Assembly: GCA_032718475.1 (NCBI GenBank)
Contig: JAUCBJ010004579.1
Location: 1-64,000, forward strand
Direction of reading: 5' to 3'
Length of the DNA stretch: 64,000 bases
Origin: Nemertoderma westbladi
Lineage: Eukaryota; Xenacoelomorpha; Nemertodermatida; Nemertodermatidae
Part shown: positions 61,028 to 64,000 of the stretch, in pieces
How positions within the stretch are numbered: position 1 is the stretch's first letter
How the letters are laid out: every line of letters starts with the position of its first letter
Program-made: the position numbers and the translations under genes
Notes under the pieces: generated by a model
Database searches by the model: none
What the model was told of the DNA's origin: nothing
Seen by the model: the letters and a program-made list of their open reading frames with translations, nothing else

Positions 61028-62395
61028 ACTTGTCGTGCAGCAACTCCACCCATCCCTCTATACTTGTCGTGCAGCAACTCCACCCATCCCTCTATACTTG
61101 TCGTGCAGCAACTCCACCCATCCCTCTATACTTGTCGTGCAGCAACTCCACCCATCCCTCTATACTTGTCGTGCAGCAACTCCACCCATCCCTCTATACT
61201 TGTCGTGCAGCAACTCTACCCATCCCTCTATACTTGTCGTGCAGCAACTCCACCCATCCCTCTATACTTGTCGTGCAGCAACTCCACCTATCCCTCTATA
61301 CTTGTCGTGCAGCAACACCACCCATCCCTCTATACTTGTCGTGCAGCAACTCCACCCATCCCTCTATACTTGTCGTGCAGCAACTCCACCCATCCCTCTA
61401 TACTTGTCGTGCAGCAACTCCACCCATCCCTCTATACTTGTCGTGCGCAACTCCACCCATCCCTCTATACTTGTCGTGCAGCAACTCCACCCATCCCTCT
61501 ATACTTGTCGTGCAGCAACTCCACCCATCCCTTTATACTTGTCGTGCAGCAACTCCACCCATCCCTCTATACTTGTCGTGCAGCAACTCCACCCATCCCT
61601 CTATACTTGTCAAGCAGCAACTCCACCCATCCCTCTATACTTGTCAAGCAGCAACTCCACCCATCCCTCTATACTTGTCGTGCAGCAACTCCACCCATCC
61701 CTCTATACTTGTCGTGCAGCAACTCCACCCATCCCTCTATACTTGTCGTGCAGCAACTCCACCCATCCCTCTATACTTGTCGTGCAGCAACTCCACACCC
61801 ATCCCTCTATACTTGTCGTGCAGCAACTCCACCCATCCCTCTATACTTGTCGTGCAGCAACTCCACCCATCCCTCTATACTTGTCGTGCAGCAACTCCAC
61901 CCATCCCTCTATACTTGTCGTGCAGCAACTCCACCCATCCCTCTATACTTGTCGTGCAGCAACTCCACCCATCCATCTATACTTGTCGTGCAGCAACTCC
62001 ACCCATCCCTCTATACTTGTTGTGCAGCAACTCCACCCATCCCTCTATACTTGTCGTGCAGCAACTCCACCCATCCCTCTATACTTGTCGTGCAGCAACT
62101 CCACCCATCCCTCTATACTTGTCAAGCAGCAACTCCGCCAACCCCTCTATACTTGTCGTGCAGCAACTCCACCCATCCCTCTATACTTGTCGTGCAGCAA
62201 CTCCACCCATCCCTCTTTACTTGTCGTGCAGCAACTCCACCCATCCCTCTATACTTGTCGTGCAGCAACTCCACCCATCCCTCTTTACTTGTCGTGCAGC
62301 AACTCCACCCATCCCTCTATACTTGTCGTGCAGCAACTCCACCCATCCCTCTATACTTATCGTGCAGCAACTCCACCCATCCCTCTATACTTGTC
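61028..62395 (+). repeat. 34-bp minisatellite, array 2 (about 40 units)
   Basis: The first 20 units copy array 1, variants included; about 20 further units follow with their own variants (atccatcta, ttgttgtgc, ccgccaacccc, ctcttta twice, acttatcg, and one unit with an extra ac). Confidence 0.97.
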
Positions 62396-63574
62396 TATAT
62401 TTCAGAACACTTAGAAAATCTTCGTTTATGACAGTTTCAAAAATAATTTTTAGAGAATTTTATATTCCGTACAATATGGAAAACAAATGTAATTCTTGTT
62501 GTATAAATCCTTCTCCTGTGTATATTGTGACACCAGCACCTTAAACCGATAAAGAGTTGGTCAAGGTGCCACTGATAACACGTTATCGAGTTCTTTAAAC
62601 CAAGTTGAGGAAATTATTTGGGTTAGCCTATCGGAACTAAAGCTAGTAGTGGCCGATAATATAAAAGATACCGATGATTCATGAAAGCAATATTGGAATC
62701 AAATGGGAATGTTATATTGATGATGGTTGTTTACTAAAACGGGGCGGAATAAAGTAAAAGTCTATACTATCGTAAATGACACAGTACCATGAACCGGTAC
62801 AGTCTGATAGTTGGCGTTAGCTAGAGTTTACTCATGATTTCGCGACAACCATAGAGACAAGTTCAATTAATCGTTAAATTACTCGTCCAGAACTAAATCA
62901 CTTAGCAATGAGTATTGAATATGTTGAAATTTTTAAATAAATTTAAAAAAATATATTATAAAAACGTGAACCATATTTATTACATCGTTTTTCATTATTA
63001 TTATTCTCAGGAAAACAAGTAATTTACAATGGAATTCAACAAGTAGAATAGAAATCGGTCTAATTGCGAGTCAATTACTACCGACACACGATGTTGTCAT
63101 GGATACAGGGGCGTTCGTTCATAAAGTATGTTACGCAATGTCACAACCACATCCTTTTCACAAAGAGCAACGGGATGATTTGATAAATATTTCATCCCCG
63201 GTGGCAATAAAGACTTTATTTAGTTAGTTGACATGGCTCGACTTGTGGTTAGGTAATTTATCAAAGAATTTCGAACAAAATACAAGAATGAAAAAAACAT
63301 GAAAAGATGACATAATTTGATTTACGGGACGAGAAAATAAACTTCAGTTTTACCATCGATGGTGAGCATGACATACTTTATGAAGACCCCCTAGAACAAT
63401 TACGGTAAACAATGATTATAAAAATAGCCCATAATCCCATGGTGTGTCGACCAAAGCTAACAACGATGCATTACCGGCAACAGCACCAGTTTAATGACAA
63501 CAACATCTGAATCTATTGTGGTAAGGACAGACACTTAGTGGTTGCAGGTCCAGACAGACACGTATTTAGTTAAC
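62396..63574. other. Gap without recognised genes
   Basis: AT-rich, no supported ORF; searched by eye for other MAT exons on the minus strand without success. Confidence 0.4.
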
Positions 63575-63695
63575 TCAGTGATGAATGAGTTTAGGCATAA
63601 CAATTGGTTTGGGTTTTTCCCATGTGAATTCGCTCCTTCCGAAATGTCCGTACGACGCGGTTCTTTGGTAAATCGGACGCGTTAATTCCAACTTT
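63575..63695 (-). CDS. S-adenosylmethionine synthetase terminal exon
   Basis: After acceptor TAATTTTAG the minus strand reads [39 protein letters not shown] and a stop. LTRPIYQ-T-x-YGHFGR-x-x-F-x-WE-x-PK is the C-terminal MAT signature. In gene order this exon lies upstream of the two middle exons at 61.0 and 60.4 kb, so it cannot be the end of the same copy. It is probably the last exon of a neighbouring tandem MAT gene extending beyond the window, or a rearranged fragment. Confidence 0.85.
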
Positions 63696-63899
63696 CTAAA
63701 ATTACAAAATCGTTTATGAAAATGAAAAAATAATACTATCATTTGAATAACAAAAAAAATATAAATATAAATTTTATTCCAAAATTGTAACATTACTCAA
63801 TCCCGTTAGTATTAACAGCGAGTTGTTATTTAGCACTTTACAACTTTAGAGGACATTACATCATTGTATTGGCCTTACATTTAGTATTGTATTAGGTGT

Positions 63900-63990
63900 T
63901 ATTGTTTACGTGGTAACCCATGACGGCGTTAAGTAATGTCCACTAAGGGCACATTACTTAACGCCGTCATTGGATACCACGTAAACAATA
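63900..63990. repeat. 91-bp inverted repeat (hairpin)
   Basis: Two 40-bp arms, 63900-63939 and 63951-63990, with two mismatches and an 11-base loop. The arm starts tattgtttacgtggta and includes gacggcgttaagtaatgt. No coding. Confidence 0.95.
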
Positions 63991-64000
63991 GGTGGAAATT

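Noticed and set aside
58873-62395. Possible CRISPR-like array or collagen-like gene from regular repeats
   Set aside because: Repeats are direct, contiguous, with no spacers, in a eukaryotic genome; the protein frames are a by-product of a 34-bp period with no stop.

Overview
ORGANISM. The window is AT-rich, intron-bearing animal nuclear DNA. It contains the 3' half of a Na+/Ca2+ exchanger gene with Calx-beta domains and GT-AG introns, a single-exon rhodopsin-class GPCR, pieces of an S-adenosylmethionine synthetase (MAT) gene, and an invertebrate-style mix of RTE, NeSL-like, BEL/Pao, Ty3/gypsy, Crypton, piggyBac-like, mariner-like and hAT-like elements. No bacterial operon, CRISPR array or functional tRNA/rRNA gene is visible. 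The best guess is an aquatic invertebrate metazoan; the species cannot be fixed from the sequence. LAYOUT. 1-15.5 kb (+): seven exons of a CalX/SLC8-type exchanger in consistent splice phases, followed by the 3' UTR. Its introns hold an RTE retrotransposon, three copies of a G-rich hAT-like MITE, a mariner-like transposase relic, an RTE relic split by a 1.55-kb piggyBac-like non-autonomous element with an internal satellite, and several tandem repeats. 15.7-20.4 kb: an RLE-type retrotransposon remnant, then a decayed DNA transposon with TIRs of about 180 bp and a transposase-like ORF of unnamed family. 21.3-25.5 kb: an inverted-repeat element, a 145-bp satellite, a 136-bp near-perfect cruciform, and an intact Crypton-type tyrosine recombinase gene between 31-bp inverted repeats. 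27.2-35.4 kb (-): a BEL/Pao LTR retrotransposon with 461-bp LTRs, a 5-bp target duplication and a 432-bp LINE 3' end inserted in its pol. 36.5-38.9 kb: tRNA-like repeats and LINE relics. 39.8-46.8 kb: a GPCR gene cut in transmembrane segment 5 by a young Ty3/gypsy element. 49.0-53.9 kb (-): a decayed Ulp1-protease/RT/restriction-like-endonuclease (NeSL-like) retrotransposon, itself cut by an RTE copy with an 8-bp target duplication. 55.9-57.7 kb: another RTE copy inserted into a foreign RT fragment. 58.9-62.4 kb: two arrays of one 34-bp minisatellite. 60.3-63.7 kb (-): MAT exons in an order that no single gene could have. HOW IT FITS TOGETHER. Only the exchanger, the GPCR and MAT are host genes. 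Everything else is a layered mobile-element landscape, with target-site duplications giving an order of insertion. The freshest events, judged by near-identical LTRs or clean duplications, are the BEL/Pao element, the Ty3 element in the GPCR and the RTE copies. The Crypton ORF is the only DNA-recombinase gene that still looks complete.
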